Below, in pieces: positions 30,252-40,603 of a stretch of DNA of 42,081 nucleotides (its first letter is position 1; the number at the start of each line of letters is the position of its first letter). The stretch is from the NCBI GenBank assembly GCA_002694585.1, contig NZMM01000094.1, forward strand, positions 1 through 42,081. The letters are read 5' to 3'. The notes under the pieces are model-generated. The model did no database searches and was not told the origin of the DNA. It saw only the letters and a program-made list of their open reading frames with translations. The position numbers and the translations under genes were made by a program. Origin of the DNA: Methanobacteriota archaeon. Its GTDB lineage: Archaea > Thermoplasmatota > Poseidoniia > Poseidoniales > Poseidoniaceae.

Positions 30252-32518
30252 CGGCGCACCTTCCGCACATCGTCCGAAAGCGGGGCACCGCCACCACGTG
30301 CGGTGTCGGCCCGGCTCAGGGCCAGCACACCCATCGCAGCGACGACCAACACGACGACCTCCCCGAGGGTGTCGAGTGCACGCAGGTCGGTGAGGATCAC
30401 GTTGACGAGATTGTTGCCGCCGCCCTCATCGACCGCCGCAGCGGTGAGTGCCTCACGGTTGGACGGTATGTCCTCGGCCGAGGCGAGAAGCGCAGCAGTG
30501 ACGGCGGCGCCGGCGAGCACGGCCGTGCCGATGCGAACGCTGCGCCACACGAAACCGTTGGCGGGGAACTGGGTGGTGAGACCGCCGAGGCCGATCACGA
30601 AGCCGACGACGATGACGGTCTCGACCAACAACTGGGTGAGGGCCAGGTCGGGCGCACCCTGTATGAGGAAGAGGGCAGATACGCCGAGGCCGACCACGCC
30701 GAGCGCGAGTGCGGCCCCGATCCGAGAGCGGATGACGGCAACAGCGATCGCAGCCGCAACGACCGTTGTCCCCATGCCAGCCTGCAACGGACGATCCCAG
30801 GCGTGGAGCTGATCGGTATCGATCGAACCGAGGAACGGGATGACGGCAAGCGAGGCCACGAGGGCCATCACGACGAGATAGATCGGCAGTGAGCCGTGCT
30901 GGACACGGCCGGTGGTCCACTTCGCGAGATCGAGGGTGCGGTCGACGAGCCGGTCGACATTGTTGGCACCGACCGGTTCGGGCGGCGACGAATGGCGAGC
31001 GGCTGCCGCCCCGATGATCGCGCCACCGGCGACGATGCCCATCGAGATCCAGAAGGCCGTGCTGTCGAGGCCTGGCCACCGAAGCAACGCGTACCCCGCC
31101 GACGCGGTTTCGAGCGTGGCGGCGGCCGGCACGACCCAGTCGGTGACGCTGGGCGCCAGGACGTACCCGACAATACCGAGTGCGGAGAGCAGCACCGACG
31201 GCGCTGCCGCCGCCCACCGGAACGGTGCCACCTCGGTGGACTCGCCGCCCTTGTCAGAGAAGAGCGCAAGCACGAGGCGGGTGGTGTAGGCGACGGTGAG
31301 CACCGAGCCGATCGTGACGCCGGCGAGGATGAGATCCCCGGAGGCACCGGACTCCTTGAGCGACGCCTCAATGGCCGCTTCCTTCGCAGGGAAGCCGAGC
31401 AGCGGTGGCACACCGGCCATCGACAGCCCGGCGAAGACCATGACCCAGAACGCAACCGGCATAGAGGTACGGAGCCCCGACAGGGAGCGGAGATCACGGC
31501 TGCCGGTTCGGATGTCGATCTCGCCGACGGCCATGAAAAGGGCCGCCTTGAACACGGCGTGGGCCACGACGAGCGAGACGGCTGCGAAGATGGCCTTCCC
31601 GCTGCCGAGCGACATCATGGCGGTCATCAGGCCGAGCTGGCTGACCGTGCCCCAGGCGAGCACGAGCTTGGCGTCGGCGTGGCGCAGGGCGCCGATCGCG
31701 CCCCAGAACATCGTGAGCAGGCCGACGGTGACGCCGAGACCGGACCAGATGTCGACCGCCCCGAGCACCGGGTGCATCACCCCGATCAAGACGATGCCCG
31801 CCTTCACCATGGTGGCGGAGTGCAGGTAGGCGCTCACCGGGGTCGGTGCGGCCATGGCGCCCGGCAACCAGACATGGAAGGGAAGCTGGGCGGACTTGGT
31901 GAACGCGCCAACCAGGATGAGCACGGCGGCGACGGTCGCCTGATCGCCGGTGACGGGGCCCATCTCGCTGAGAGTCGCCGTGCCTGCGACATCGACGAGA
32001 ACAAGGAGGCCGGCGAGCAGGACGAGGCCACCTGCGACGGTGACCAGCAACGCCCGACGAGCTGCGGTCACCGCCGTGCTGTCGGTGGACTTCGTGCCGA
32101 CGAGCAGGAACGAGGTGACCGACGTGGCCTCCCAGAACAAGAAGAGCGTCCAGACATCGTCGGCCCAGACGAGGCCGAGCATGGAGCCGCTGAACGCGAG
32201 CAAGGTTGCGGCGAAGCCTCGGCGATCGCCACCGCCGAAATAGCCCTGGCCGTAGACGAAGATGAGGACGCCGATACCGGAGACGAGGACGGCGAGCAGG
32301 GCGCCGAGCGGCCCGACCCGGAAGCTGACGGCGAGATCGAGGCCCTCGACCCAGTCGAGGCGGGCGGTGTCGATCTCACCAGCGCCGAGCCTGGAAGCAG
32401 CCCACACCGCACTCGCCAACGGCGCCGTAAGCGCGACAGCGAAGGCAGGGCGGGGGTTCGGAAGTGAGAGAACGGCGACCACCCCGACGAGGTGGGCCAC
32501 CAGCAGAATCCAGATCAA
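30248..32518 (-). CDS. mrpA: Mrp/Mnh Na+/H+ antiporter subunit A
   Basis: A 756-residue membrane subunit combining a NuoL-like domain (helix-5 glutamate E130 in LFLFWEATSVTSFLLVG; conserved KSAQLPFHVWLPGAMAAPTPVSAYLHSATMVK split over two helices) with a C-terminal DUF4040/MbhE-like region (SALFLIQGAPDLALTQLLVET and TLGEVVVLVVAAMGVLAL). The complex exchanges Na+ for H+ and supports growth in salt or alkaline conditions. No ATG fits the expected first helix; I start at a TTG at 32518 because AAGGG lies five bases upstream and the first helix begins at once. The longer open frame upstream is arginine/proline-rich and lacks similarity to the family. Confidence 0.93.
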   Translation of the reverse strand: MIWILLVAHLVGVVAVLSLPNPRPAFAVALTAPLASAVWAASRLGAGEIDTARLDWVEGLDLAVSFRVGPLGALLAVLVSGIGVLIFVYGQGYFGGGDRRGFAATLLAFSGSMLGLVWADDVWTLFLFWEATSVTSFLLVGTKSTDSTAVTAARRALLVTVAGGLVLLAGLLVLVDVAGTATLSEMGPVTGDQATVAAVLILVGAFTKSAQLPFHVWLPGAMAAPTPVSAYLHSATMVKAGIVLIGVMHPVLGAVDIWSGLGVTVGLLTMFWGAIGALRHADAKLVLAWGTVSQLGLMTAMMSLGSGKAIFAAVSLVVAHAVFKAALFMAVGEIDIRTGSRDLRSLSGLRTSMPVAFWVMVFAGLSMAGVPPLLGFPAKEAAIEASLKESGASGDLILAGVTIGSVLTVAYTTRLVLALFSDKGGESTEVAPFRWAAAAPSVLLSALGIVGYVLAPSVTDWVVPAAATLETASAGYALLRWPGLDSTAFWISMGIVAGGAIIGAAAARHSSPPEPVGANNVDRLVDRTLDLAKWTTGRVQHGSLPIYLVVMALVASLAVIPFLGSIDTDQLHAWDRPLQAGMGTTVVAAAIAVAVIRSRIGAALALGVVGLGVSALFLIQGAPDLALTQLLVETVIVVGFVIGLGGLTTQFPANGFVWRSVRIGTAVLAGAAVTAALLASAEDIPSNREALTAAAVDEGGGNNLVNVILTDLRALDTLGEVVVLVVAAMGVLALSRADTARGGGAPLSDDVRKVRR

Positions 32519-32549
32519 CGTGACCCTTGGGGGAGGCCGGTACGCCCCG

Positions 32550-32555
32550 ATGCTA
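32550..32555 (-). promoter_or_regulatory. -10 element of the mrp operon
   Basis: On the minus strand TAGCAT lies 31 bases before the TTG start of mrpA, leaving a short leader that contains the AAGGG ribosome-binding site. Confidence 0.4.
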
Positions 32556-32650
32556 GCGGATCGGGCCGGGTTGAATACGGGCCGATTGGCCTCTGACCGC
32601 CACCCGTTCCTGTGGCCTCGAGCAACGCCGCGCCGGTACGGACAAAACAT

Positions 32651-32680
32651 CGATGGCGAGGCCCGGAGGCCTCGCCATCG
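32651..32680 (-). terminator. intrinsic terminator of sodN
   Basis: A perfect 13-base GC-rich stem (32651-32663 with 32668-32680) closes a four-base loop. On the minus strand it is followed by ATGTTTTGTC. It lies 23 bases after the sodN stop and insulates the mrp promoter from sodN transcription. It is the clearest terminator in the window. Confidence 0.85.
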
Positions 32681-32703
32681 TCGAGATCAGGTGATCGCCA
32701 GGA

Positions 32704-33126
32704 TCAGGCGGGCGGGTAGACGCCCATGTCCTTGCCCTTGTCGGTCTGCCAGAACACGTCGGCAATCTCATCGATGTAGGTGAGGAGCTGCTCGCAGACG
32801 GCGGCGTCGGTGGACTTCTTCACCTCGCCGGCCTGGTGGACTGCGTCCCAGAAGAGCTGGTGGAGGTTCGGGAACGCCTCGAAGTGGGCGGGGGCGAAGA
32901 AGTCGGCCCACAGGACCATCAGGTGATGCTTCACCTCTTCGGCACGCTGCTCCTTGACGATGATGCAACGGGCACGGAAGTGCTCATCGTCGGAGCCGTG
33001 GTACTTGGCGATGGTCTTGAGGCACGACAGGGCCTCAATCTTTGCCTGGGCGGGGTCGTAGACGCCGCAGTAGAGGTCGCAGTGGGCCTGAGCCTTCTCG
33101 GCGCCGTCGAAGAGACGGTTCATCAT
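32704..33126 (-). CDS. sodN: nickel superoxide dismutase
   Basis: Converts superoxide to oxygen and peroxide with a nickel ion. The 140-residue precursor has a 14-residue leader before the nickel hook HCDLYCGVY: H15, C16 and C20 become residues 1, 2 and 6 of the mature enzyme after cleavage by SodX. The position usually occupied by proline in the hook is tyrosine here (Y19). The rest is the four-helix bundle typical of the family (YDPAQAKIEALS, EVKHHLMVLWADFF, FPNLHQLFWDAVHQAGEVKKS). The ATG at 33126 follows AGAAGG by 11 bases; a second ATG is adjacent. It is divergent from sodX and ends in a strong terminator. Confidence 0.95.
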   Translation of the reverse strand: MMNRLFDGAEKAQAHCDLYCGVYDPAQAKIEALSCLKTIAKYHGSDDEHFRARCIIVKEQRAEEVKHHLMVLWADFFAPAHFEAFPNLHQLFWDAVHQAGEVKKSTDAAVCEQLLTYIDEIADVFWQTDKGKDMGVYPPA

Positions 33127-33158
33127 GGGTGGGGTCACCTTCTGTTCGGGATCGGGCC

Positions 33159-33164
33159 TATGTT
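33159..33164 (+). promoter_or_regulatory. -10 element of sodX (leaderless type)
   Basis: TATGTT ends 7 bases before the ATG at 33172. Confidence 0.5.
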
Positions 33165-33171
33165 GCCCGCT

Positions 33172-33474
33172 ATGGCTTTCGCACCGATTCGCCGATTCGT
33201 TGTGGAGGGCGACTCGATGCTCCCACGCTACGCGAACGGCGACCTGGTTTTCGCCTCGAGGAGCAAAAGAGCGCGCGTCGGGCAGGTCCGCGTGCTCCGC
33301 CACCCCTACAACCCGGGCATGTGGATGGTGAAACGAGTTGCGTCGGTGCGGGGCGACGACATGACGATCAGCAGCGACAACCCTGATGCCACGCGAGCGG
33401 ATTCGCGAGAGTTCGGCCATGTTCCGGTCGCCGGCAGCCTCCGGGTGATCGGGCGGCTTCGGGCCCGTTCCTGA
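33172..33474 (+). CDS. sodX: nickel superoxide dismutase maturation protease
   Basis: A 100-residue S24/S26-type peptidase that removes the SodN leader to free the nickel-binding histidine. The catalytic serine is S15 in VVEGDSMLPRYANGD and the general-base lysine is K50 in WMVKRVASVRGDD; the second-half SDNPDATRADSREFG is the family box E-like segment. There is no membrane anchor, as usual for SodX. It is divergent from sodN, the standard genomic pairing. Its mRNA appears leaderless, unlike sodN. Confidence 0.93.
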   Translation: MAFAPIRRFVVEGDSMLPRYANGDLVFASRSKRARVGQVRVLRHPYNPGMWMVKRVASVRGDDMTISSDNPDATRADSREFGHVPVAGSLRVIGRLRARS

Positions 33475-33529
33475 GCTCGGCCTCGGCGCCGGTCTCGGCA
33501 CCACACAAGTCCGGCCGCCGCCAGACCAC

Positions 33530-33535
33530 TAGGTT
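33530..33535 (+). promoter_or_regulatory. -10 element of the thioesterase gene (leaderless type)
   Basis: TAGGTT ends 8 bases before the GTG at 33544. Confidence 0.5.
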
Positions 33536-33543
33536 CGCGTCCC

Positions 33544-33969
33544 GTGACCGCGCATCGCACAACCATCCGGGTCCGGTTCTACGAACTCGACCCGTACAAC
33601 CACGTCAACCACTCCGTGTACGTCTCGTACTTCGAGTCGGCTCGGGTCGAGTTGCTGGCGGAAGCGGGCTACTCGCTGGCGAGTATGCGAGCGAACGGCC
33701 GCTCGATCGTCGTCTCGGAGATCCAGACAAAGTTCCACGCCAGCGCCGAGGAACTCGACGAGTTGACGATCGAGACCGAAGTGCTGGAGTTCAAGCGGGT
33801 CACCACGACCTGGCGCCAACGGATCCTGCGAGGCGATGAGCTGATCTGCAGCCAGGACCTCCGAGCGGCGCTGATCGACGAGCGGGGGCGCCCGGTGCGG
33901 TTCGACGACGCGATGCTCGACGCGCTGTCGGTCTACGCCGCTGCACCGTCGGACCCTAAACCGACGTAA
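33544..33969 (+). CDS. acyl-CoA thioesterase, 4HBT/YbgC-like hotdog
   Basis: A 141-residue single-hotdog thioesterase that hydrolyses acyl-CoA. The 4HBT signature is clear in RVRFYELDPYNHVNHSVYV at about residues 9-27, with D16 the catalytic acid and H20 and N22 conserved; YFESARVELLAEAG forms the central helix. Acyl specificity is unknown. The gene begins with GTG after TAGGTT and has no Shine-Dalgarno sequence. It stands alone between sodX and the second SCO6745 gene, with about 70 bases on each side. Confidence 0.9.
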   Translation: MTAHRTTIRVRFYELDPYNHVNHSVYVSYFESARVELLAEAGYSLASMRANGRSIVVSEIQTKFHASAEELDELTIETEVLEFKRVTTTWRQRILRGDELICSQDLRAALIDERGRPVRFDDAMLDALSVYAAAPSDPKPT

Positions 33970-34030
33970 GCCGCTGGTGGTCACCCCATGACCGAGCCGC
34001 TGAAACTCGCGGCGGTGTGACCCGGGCACC

Positions 34031-34036
34031 TAGGTT
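34031..34036 (+). promoter_or_regulatory. -10 element of the second SCO6745-family gene (leaderless type)
   Basis: TAGGTT ends 6 bases before the ATG at 34043, the same hexamer as before the thioesterase. Confidence 0.55.
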
Positions 34037-34042
34037 GCGGGC

Positions 34043-34882
34043 ATGAGCGATCTCCTCGAACTCTCCGGCCGGCTCGGTTCGATGACCAACCTCGTGCACG
34101 GCTTCATCTACTTCGCGCCGGAAGCGAGTAAGGAGTTCGACACCCTCGGCCTGCCCGCCGACCATCACTACTTTGCGAGCCGCGGGGCGGCACTCGGGCC
34201 GGTCTCCGCCGAGGTCATCGTGGCCACCTTCTACAACTTCAACCCGGCCCTCGTGGCTGCCGTGATCCCGGCGGCGTGGTCGTTCGCCGATCCGACCAAG
34301 ATCCAGCAGGCACGGATCCGGGCGGCGGGGCGAGCTCTCCGCCGGGTCGAGCCGGATCTCGATGCCGAACTCCTCACCGAGGCCACGGACATCGCAGGTC
34401 AGATGATCGCCGGTGTCGGTGACGCTGGAAGACCGCTGGCCGCCGGTAACCGGGCCACGCCCGAACCTGACGAACCGTGGGAACGGCTCTGGCAGCGGAT
34501 CACGATCCTGCGCGAGTGGCGGGGGGACGCCCACGTCGCTGCGCTGGTCGCCGCGCCGGCCGACCCGATCGAGGCGCTGATCCTGCACGCTGCGACCGGC
34601 ATCGTCCCGAAGGTTGCGCTCACGGCGACCCGCCAGTGGCCCGATGAGCAGTGGGATGCCGGCGTTGCTCGGCTTGTCGCTCGCGGCCTCGTGCAGGAGG
34701 ACGAATCGTTCACCGAGATGGGCGAAGCCTTCCGCGCCGACATCGAGCGACGGACCAATCAGGCCGCACTCCCACTGGTTGAGGCGGTCGGCCCCGACCG
34801 GACCGCCCGCCTGATCGATCTTCTCAAGCCGGTTCGCCGAGCCCTGCTCGACGGGGGCGCCTTCGCCGCCTTCGGGCGGTAG
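34043..34882 (+). CDS. SCO6745-family protein (second copy)
   Basis: A 279-residue soluble protein of the actinobacterial SCO6745 family, closer to the family core than the copy at 3724-4464. Landmarks are MTNLVHGFIYFAPEA at about 15-29, the GLPADHHYFASRGAALGPV turn, VIVATFYNFNPALV, the diagnostic ILREWRGDAHVAALVAA block, and RQWPDEQWDAGVARLVARGLV, which resembles a winged-helix segment with a FTEMGEAFRADIERRTN C-terminal helix. The winged-helix look suggests DNA or ligand binding, but no function is established. The VOC gene starts 10 bases after the stop, so the two form an operon. Confidence 0.85.
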   Translation: MSDLLELSGRLGSMTNLVHGFIYFAPEASKEFDTLGLPADHHYFASRGAALGPVSAEVIVATFYNFNPALVAAVIPAAWSFADPTKIQQARIRAAGRALRRVEPDLDAELLTEATDIAGQMIAGVGDAGRPLAAGNRATPEPDEPWERLWQRITILREWRGDAHVAALVAAPADPIEALILHAATGIVPKVALTATRQWPDEQWDAGVARLVARGLVQEDESFTEMGEAFRADIERRTNQAALPLVEAVGPDRTARLIDLLKPVRRALLDGGAFAAFGR

Positions 34883-34892
34883 GGAGACAATC

Positions 34893-35246
34893 GTGTCGAT
34901 GGAGATCAATGCGATCACGTTCGTGGTCACCGACATGGCGGCGTCGGTCGGCTTCTACACCGACCTCGGCGGCGAGATCGTCTACGGCGGCGCCGATGCG
35001 CCGTTCACCTCGCTGTCGTTCGGTTCGAACTTCGTCAACCTTCAGCAGACCGGGGAGGCACCCGGACTTCGGTGGGGTCGGGTGATCTTCCACGTCGACT
35101 CCCCCGATGCGATCCACGACACGGCGATTGCGGCCGGCCATACGCCGGAGTTCGCCCCGTCAGATGCTCCCTGGGGTGAGCGCTACTTCCACATCCGCGA
35201 CCCCGACGGTCACGAACTCAGCTTCGCCCGACGACTCGATCAGTGA
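34893..35246 (+). CDS. VOC-family (glyoxalase/bleomycin-resistance-like) protein
   Basis: A 117-residue protein with two beta-alpha-beta-beta-beta modules: ITFVVTDMAASVGFYTDLGG and, after FVNLQQTGEAPG, RVIFHVDSPDAIHDTAIAAG, ending in RYFHIRDPDGHELSFARRL. H-x-x-x-x-E-type metal ligands are plausible (H in HIRDPDGHELSF), but the first histidine of the usual pair is not evident in the N-terminal strand, so metal binding is uncertain. The GTG at 34893 is chosen because AGGGAGA sits six bases upstream. It follows the SCO6745 gene by 10 bases and its 3' end overlaps the convergent DUF808 gene by seven bases. Confidence 0.85.
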   Translation: MSMEINAITFVVTDMAASVGFYTDLGGEIVYGGADAPFTSLSFGSNFVNLQQTGEAPGLRWGRVIFHVDSPDAIHDTAIAAGHTPEFAPSDAPWGERYFHIRDPDGHELSFARRLDQ

Positions 35247-36202
35247 TGACCGGCGGGGGCGTCATCCAGCTCAGCAGGATGGCTGCCCTTTGGCAGTGAC
35301 GCCACCGCTCCCACCACGATCAGCCCCCAGAAGAAGCCAACGACCGCCGAGATCAGGGTGTTGACGCTCCAGCCGACGAGTCCGCCAAGCGGAAGATCCG
35401 CCACGGCGTATTCGGCATCGTGCACGGCGTCGTAGGGGAAGTGCCAGCCAAGTTCCTCGGCGCCGACAAGAAGGATGTGGCCGCCGACCCACAGCATCGC
35501 GGCAGTACCGACCACCGAGAGCGTCTTCAGCACCTTCGGCATGGCGGCGACCAGGCTGCGACCCGTGCGCTGTGAACTCTCCGAATCGCTCTGTGCCATC
35601 CGGAGGCCGACATCGTCCATTTTCACGATGAGCGCGACGGCGCCGTAGACGACCACGGTGATCAGCACGGCGACAATGGCGAGAATGATGCCGCGGGTCA
35701 CCAACGGCTCTTCGATGACCTCCTTAAGCGAGATCACCATGATCTCGGCCGACAAGATGAAGTCGGTGCGGACGGCGCCCGTGACGGTGGCCGCTTCGGC
35801 TTCGGGGCCGACCATAGCGACCGGCACGTCATGGTCATGATCGTCGCCAGCGAGAGCGTGGAGGATCTTGTGGGCACCCTCGTAGGCGAGGAACGAACCG
35901 CCGCAGATCAGGATGATCTCAACTAGGGTCGGGGCGATTTCGCTGAGCAGGATCGCCGCCGGGAGGATGAACGCAAGCTTGTTAAGCAGCGAGCCACGGG
36001 CGATCTTCTTGATGATCGGGAGTTCACGCTCGGCAGCAAGGCCCTGGACGTACTGCGGGGTGACCGCAGCATCATCGACGACGACACCGGCCGCCTTCAT
36101 TGAGGCGCGACCCGCCGCCGCGCCGACATCGTCAATCGACGACGCTGCGAGTTTCGCCAGCGCAGCGACATCGTCGAACAGACCTACGAGACCACCAGCC
36201 AT
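35240..36202 (-). CDS. DUF808 family membrane protein (YedI-like)
   Basis: A 320-residue membrane protein with the DUF808 opening GLVGLFDDVAALAKLAASSIDDVGAAAG and the segment GVVVDDAAVTPQYVQGL, then about six helices. AYEGAHKILHALAGDDHDHD contains a histidine/aspartate cluster in the first loop region, and TDFILSAEIMVISLKEV is the family core. The C-terminus is polar and ends with two histidines. The function of the family is unknown. The ATG at 36202 has TAGTTT 8 bases upstream. It overlaps the convergent VOC gene by seven bases. Confidence 0.88.
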   Translation of the reverse strand: MAGGLVGLFDDVAALAKLAASSIDDVGAAAGRASMKAAGVVVDDAAVTPQYVQGLAAERELPIIKKIARGSLLNKLAFILPAAILLSEIAPTLVEIILICGGSFLAYEGAHKILHALAGDDHDHDVPVAMVGPEAEAATVTGAVRTDFILSAEIMVISLKEVIEEPLVTRGIILAIVAVLITVVVYGAVALIVKMDDVGLRMAQSDSESSQRTGRSLVAAMPKVLKTLSVVGTAAMLWVGGHILLVGAEELGWHFPYDAVHDAEYAVADLPLGGLVGWSVNTLISAVVGFFWGLIVVGAVASLPKGSHPAELDDAPAGHH

Positions 36203-36210
36203 GGCTCCGA

Positions 36211-36216
36211 AAACTA
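36211..36216 (-). promoter_or_regulatory. -10 element of the DUF808 gene (leaderless type)
   Basis: On the minus strand TAGTTT ends 8 bases before the ATG at 36202. Confidence 0.45.
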
Positions 36217-36244
36217 GCGGACCGGCCGGATGGTCCGACGACGA

Positions 36245-37066
36245 TCAGATGCTGACGGTTGTCAGGTCGTCGCCCAGAATGATCTCGCCGTCGAAATGCT
36301 CGGCGGCGAGGGCAACCCAGGTGTCGTACTGCTCTGCGGGTGGCGCCGGGACCATGTGGGTCAGCATCAGCCGCTTGGCCCCGACCCGGGCTGCGGTCTG
36401 AGCGGCCTCGACGACATCAGAGTGGTAGTCGAGGATGTCCTGGATCATCTCCATGGGGATCTGCCGGACAAGGTCCTTGCGGATGACCGACTGCAGGTAG
36501 GCATCGGCACCGGCTGCGAGGACATCGACGCCGTCACACGGGTTGGTGTCTCCCACCAAGGCGACGGAGACCCCGTCGTGTTCGAGCCGGTACCCGATGG
36601 TCGGGGAGACGGGCGGGTGCTCCGTTGCCGCCGTCGTGACCATGACGTCGTTGATCATGAACGAGTCGCCGGGCTTGAGTTCAGTGACATCGAGCTGGGG
36701 GCCCTTCGTCATCTCGTCGTGGTGGGCGATGCGATAGCCGATGTCGAACTCGAGCATCGCCAACGTGCGGTCGACGAGTTCGACGATGCCCTCGGGGCCG
36801 AAGATCTTCAGCGTGGCGTTCTCTTGTGTCATCACCCAGTGGGTGGTGATGACATCGTTGAGTGCAGCAATGTGATCGCTGTGGAAGTGCGTGATCAGCA
36901 CGCCCCCAAGCATTCCGGGCAACGAGCCGGCCGCCGTCATCCTCATGACAACACCGCGCCCAGCGTCGAGGAGAATGTGGGTGTCGCCCGCTTTCACAAG
37001 AGCGGCCGGGGCGGCCCGGTTGGCGTCGGGAATCGGTGATCCTGTGCCGAGCATCGTGATTTCCAT
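36245..37066 (-). CDS. MBL-fold hydrolase, RNase Z/arylsulfatase-like
   Basis: A 273-residue metallo-beta-lactamase-fold protein of the RNase Z-like branch. The opening EITMLGTGSPIPDANRAAPA and metal site H60, H62, D64, H65 (THFHSDH) are followed by H150 in TTAATEHPPV, D173 in ALVGDTNPCDGVD and H237 in LMLTHMVP, giving a full two-metal set. It lacks the long exosite arm of tRNase Z, so a small-molecule phosphodiester or sulfate ester is as likely a substrate as RNA. TACGAT ends 6 bases before the ATG. It is divergent from the GST-like gene. Confidence 0.87.
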   Translation of the reverse strand: MEITMLGTGSPIPDANRAAPAALVKAGDTHILLDAGRGVVMRMTAAGSLPGMLGGVLITHFHSDHIAALNDVITTHWVMTQENATLKIFGPEGIVELVDRTLAMLEFDIGYRIAHHDEMTKGPQLDVTELKPGDSFMINDVMVTTAATEHPPVSPTIGYRLEHDGVSVALVGDTNPCDGVDVLAAGADAYLQSVIRKDLVRQIPMEMIQDILDYHSDVVEAAQTAARVGAKRLMLTHMVPAPPAEQYDTWVALAAEHFDGEIILGDDLTTVSI

Positions 37067-37072
37067 GCAGCC

Positions 37073-37078
37073 ATCGTA
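37073..37078 (-). promoter_or_regulatory. -10 element of the MBL hydrolase gene (leaderless type)
   Basis: On the minus strand TACGAT ends 6 bases before the ATG at 37066. Confidence 0.5.
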
Positions 37079-37084
37079 GAACTT

Positions 37085-37113
37085 TTGTCGTCGAGACTGT
37101 CAATTGTTACGGT
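37085..37113 (+). promoter_or_regulatory. promoter of the GST-like gene (leaderless type)
   Basis: TTGTCG (37085-37090), a 17-base spacer and TACGGT (37108-37113), which ends 6 bases before the ATG at 37120. One of few leaderless promoters here with a recognisable -35. Confidence 0.5.
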
Positions 37114-37119
37114 CGCCGT

Positions 37120-38148
37120 ATGAGCGGCCACCCAATCGTGCTTGCGGGCCAGTACGGCTCGCCCTATTCCCTCAAGATGCGGGCGGTCCTGCGCTACCGC
37201 CACATCCCGTTTCGCTGGGTGCTGCGCGACTCGAAGTGGGACGACCTTCCTGAGCCACCGGTCCGGCTAATCCCCATGATCGTGTACCCCAACGGTGATG
37301 GCAGCCACGGTGAGGTCACAATCGACTCGTCGCCACAGATCATGCGACTCGAGCGCGAGCACACCGGCCGCAGCATCGTCCCCACCGATCCGGCACTTGC
37401 GCTGATCGACGCCATCATCGAGGACTTCGGCGACGAGTGGGTCACCAAGGCGATGTACCACTATCGCTGGGCGTATCAGGACGGCATCGACAAGGCCGGC
37501 ACGCTCCTCCCCCTGTCGGGCAACCTGCAGCTCGATTCCGACGGCGCCCAGATGTCCTACGACTTCTTCACCCAACGACAGATTGGGCGCCGTGAACTCG
37601 TCGGCTCCACCGACATCACCCAGCCGATCATCGAGTCCTCCTATGAGCGGCTGCTCGATCTGATGACTGCCGGGTTCGCCGAACGAGATTTCTTCCTCGG
37701 CGACCGACCGGGGCGTGGCGACTTCGGCATCTTCGGACAGCTGACACAGCTGGTGAAGTGGGATCCGACCTCGGTCCGGATTGCGGAGCAGCGAGCCCCG
37801 AAGGTGATCAACTGGGTTGACCGCACCGACGATCTGTCGTGGCTTCCCGTCGAAGGCAACGACGGTTGGGTGTCGTTGGAGTCGCTCCCCTCCGCCACCC
37901 GCCGCCTCCTCCACGAGATCGGGGCCACCTATGTCCCGTTCCTGCTCGCCAACGCCGATGCGCTGGGAGCAGGGAAGGACGAGGTCGTGTGCGAAATCCT
38001 CGGCGATACCTACCGCCAGGGGCCGTTCGCCTACCAGGGCAAGTGTCTCGAGTGGCTCCGGCGGGATCATGCAGCACTGTCCGACACCGACCGCGAACGA
38101 GTCGATGCCGTGCTTGCCGGCACGGGCTGCGAGGCGATGTTCGTCTGA
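37120..38148 (+). CDS. glutathione S-transferase family protein
   Basis: A 342-residue protein. Residues about 5-90 are a thioredoxin-like GST domain (VLAGQYGSPYSLKMRAVLRY with Y/S residues near the thiol site, then VRLIPMIVYPNG and DSSPQIMRLERE). The rest is helical: a GST C-terminal domain with GDRPGRGDFGIFGQLTQL, the family's N-capping box region, and an unusually long tail of about 90 residues after 250. Most actinomycetes lack glutathione, so the natural thiol is uncertain and the fold may serve another purpose. It is convergent with copZ, 14 bases apart. Confidence 0.85.
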   Translation: MSGHPIVLAGQYGSPYSLKMRAVLRYRHIPFRWVLRDSKWDDLPEPPVRLIPMIVYPNGDGSHGEVTIDSSPQIMRLEREHTGRSIVPTDPALALIDAIIEDFGDEWVTKAMYHYRWAYQDGIDKAGTLLPLSGNLQLDSDGAQMSYDFFTQRQIGRRELVGSTDITQPIIESSYERLLDLMTAGFAERDFFLGDRPGRGDFGIFGQLTQLVKWDPTSVRIAEQRAPKVINWVDRTDDLSWLPVEGNDGWVSLESLPSATRRLLHEIGATYVPFLLANADALGAGKDEVVCEILGDTYRQGPFAYQGKCLEWLRRDHAALSDTDRERVDAVLAGTGCEAMFV

Positions 38149-38162
38149 GCCGACGGTTCGGG

Positions 38163-38350
38163 TTAGGCGACGTCGAAGCCGGCGTCGTCGATGGCCGCGA
38201 GAACTGCATCGCGTTCGCCACCGACGACCGTGACGATCTTGGTGTCGAGATCGATCCGGACATCGCTGACACCCTCGACCTTGCCGACCTCGCCGGTGAT
38301 CGCCTCGACACAGTGCCCACAGCTCATACCGGGCACGGAGTAGGTACTGG

Positions 38351-38354
<4 letters not shown>
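38163..38354 (-). CDS. copZ: copper chaperone, heavy-metal-associated domain
   Basis: A 63-residue single HMA domain that carries Cu(I) to the P-type ATPase. The metal site is C12 and C15 in VPGMSCGHCVEAI, and the ferredoxin-like fold ends with AIDDAGFDVA. Its ATG overlaps the copA stop by four bases, so the two proteins are made together. No CsoR or CueR-type regulator is in view. Confidence 0.9.
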
Positions 38355-40516
<2,162 letters not shown>

Positions 40517-40522
40517 GGCATC

Positions 40523-40528
40523 AGGCTA
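40523..40528 (-). promoter_or_regulatory. -10 element of the copA-copZ operon (leaderless type)
   Basis: On the minus strand TAGCCT ends 6 bases before the ATG at 40516. Confidence 0.5.
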
Positions 40529-40591
40529 CGGCGTCACGGGGACGACCACCGGTGCGAGGTGACAAGCAACGCGGAGAGGTCGTTGTCTTCG

Positions 40592-40597
40592 TAGCCT
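40592..40597 (+). promoter_or_regulatory. -10 element of the saccharopine-dehydrogenase-like gene (leaderless type)
   Basis: TAGCCT ends 6 bases before the ATG at 40604, the same hexamer and spacing as in the divergent copA promoter. Confidence 0.5.
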
Positions 40598-40603
40598 CGA
40601 CTC

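Noticed and set aside
30896..32467. A 523-codon plus-strand frame across mrpA.
   Set aside because: Composition is dominated by R, G, E, D and A repeats without hydrophobic core or motif; the minus strand encodes the unmistakable MrpA.
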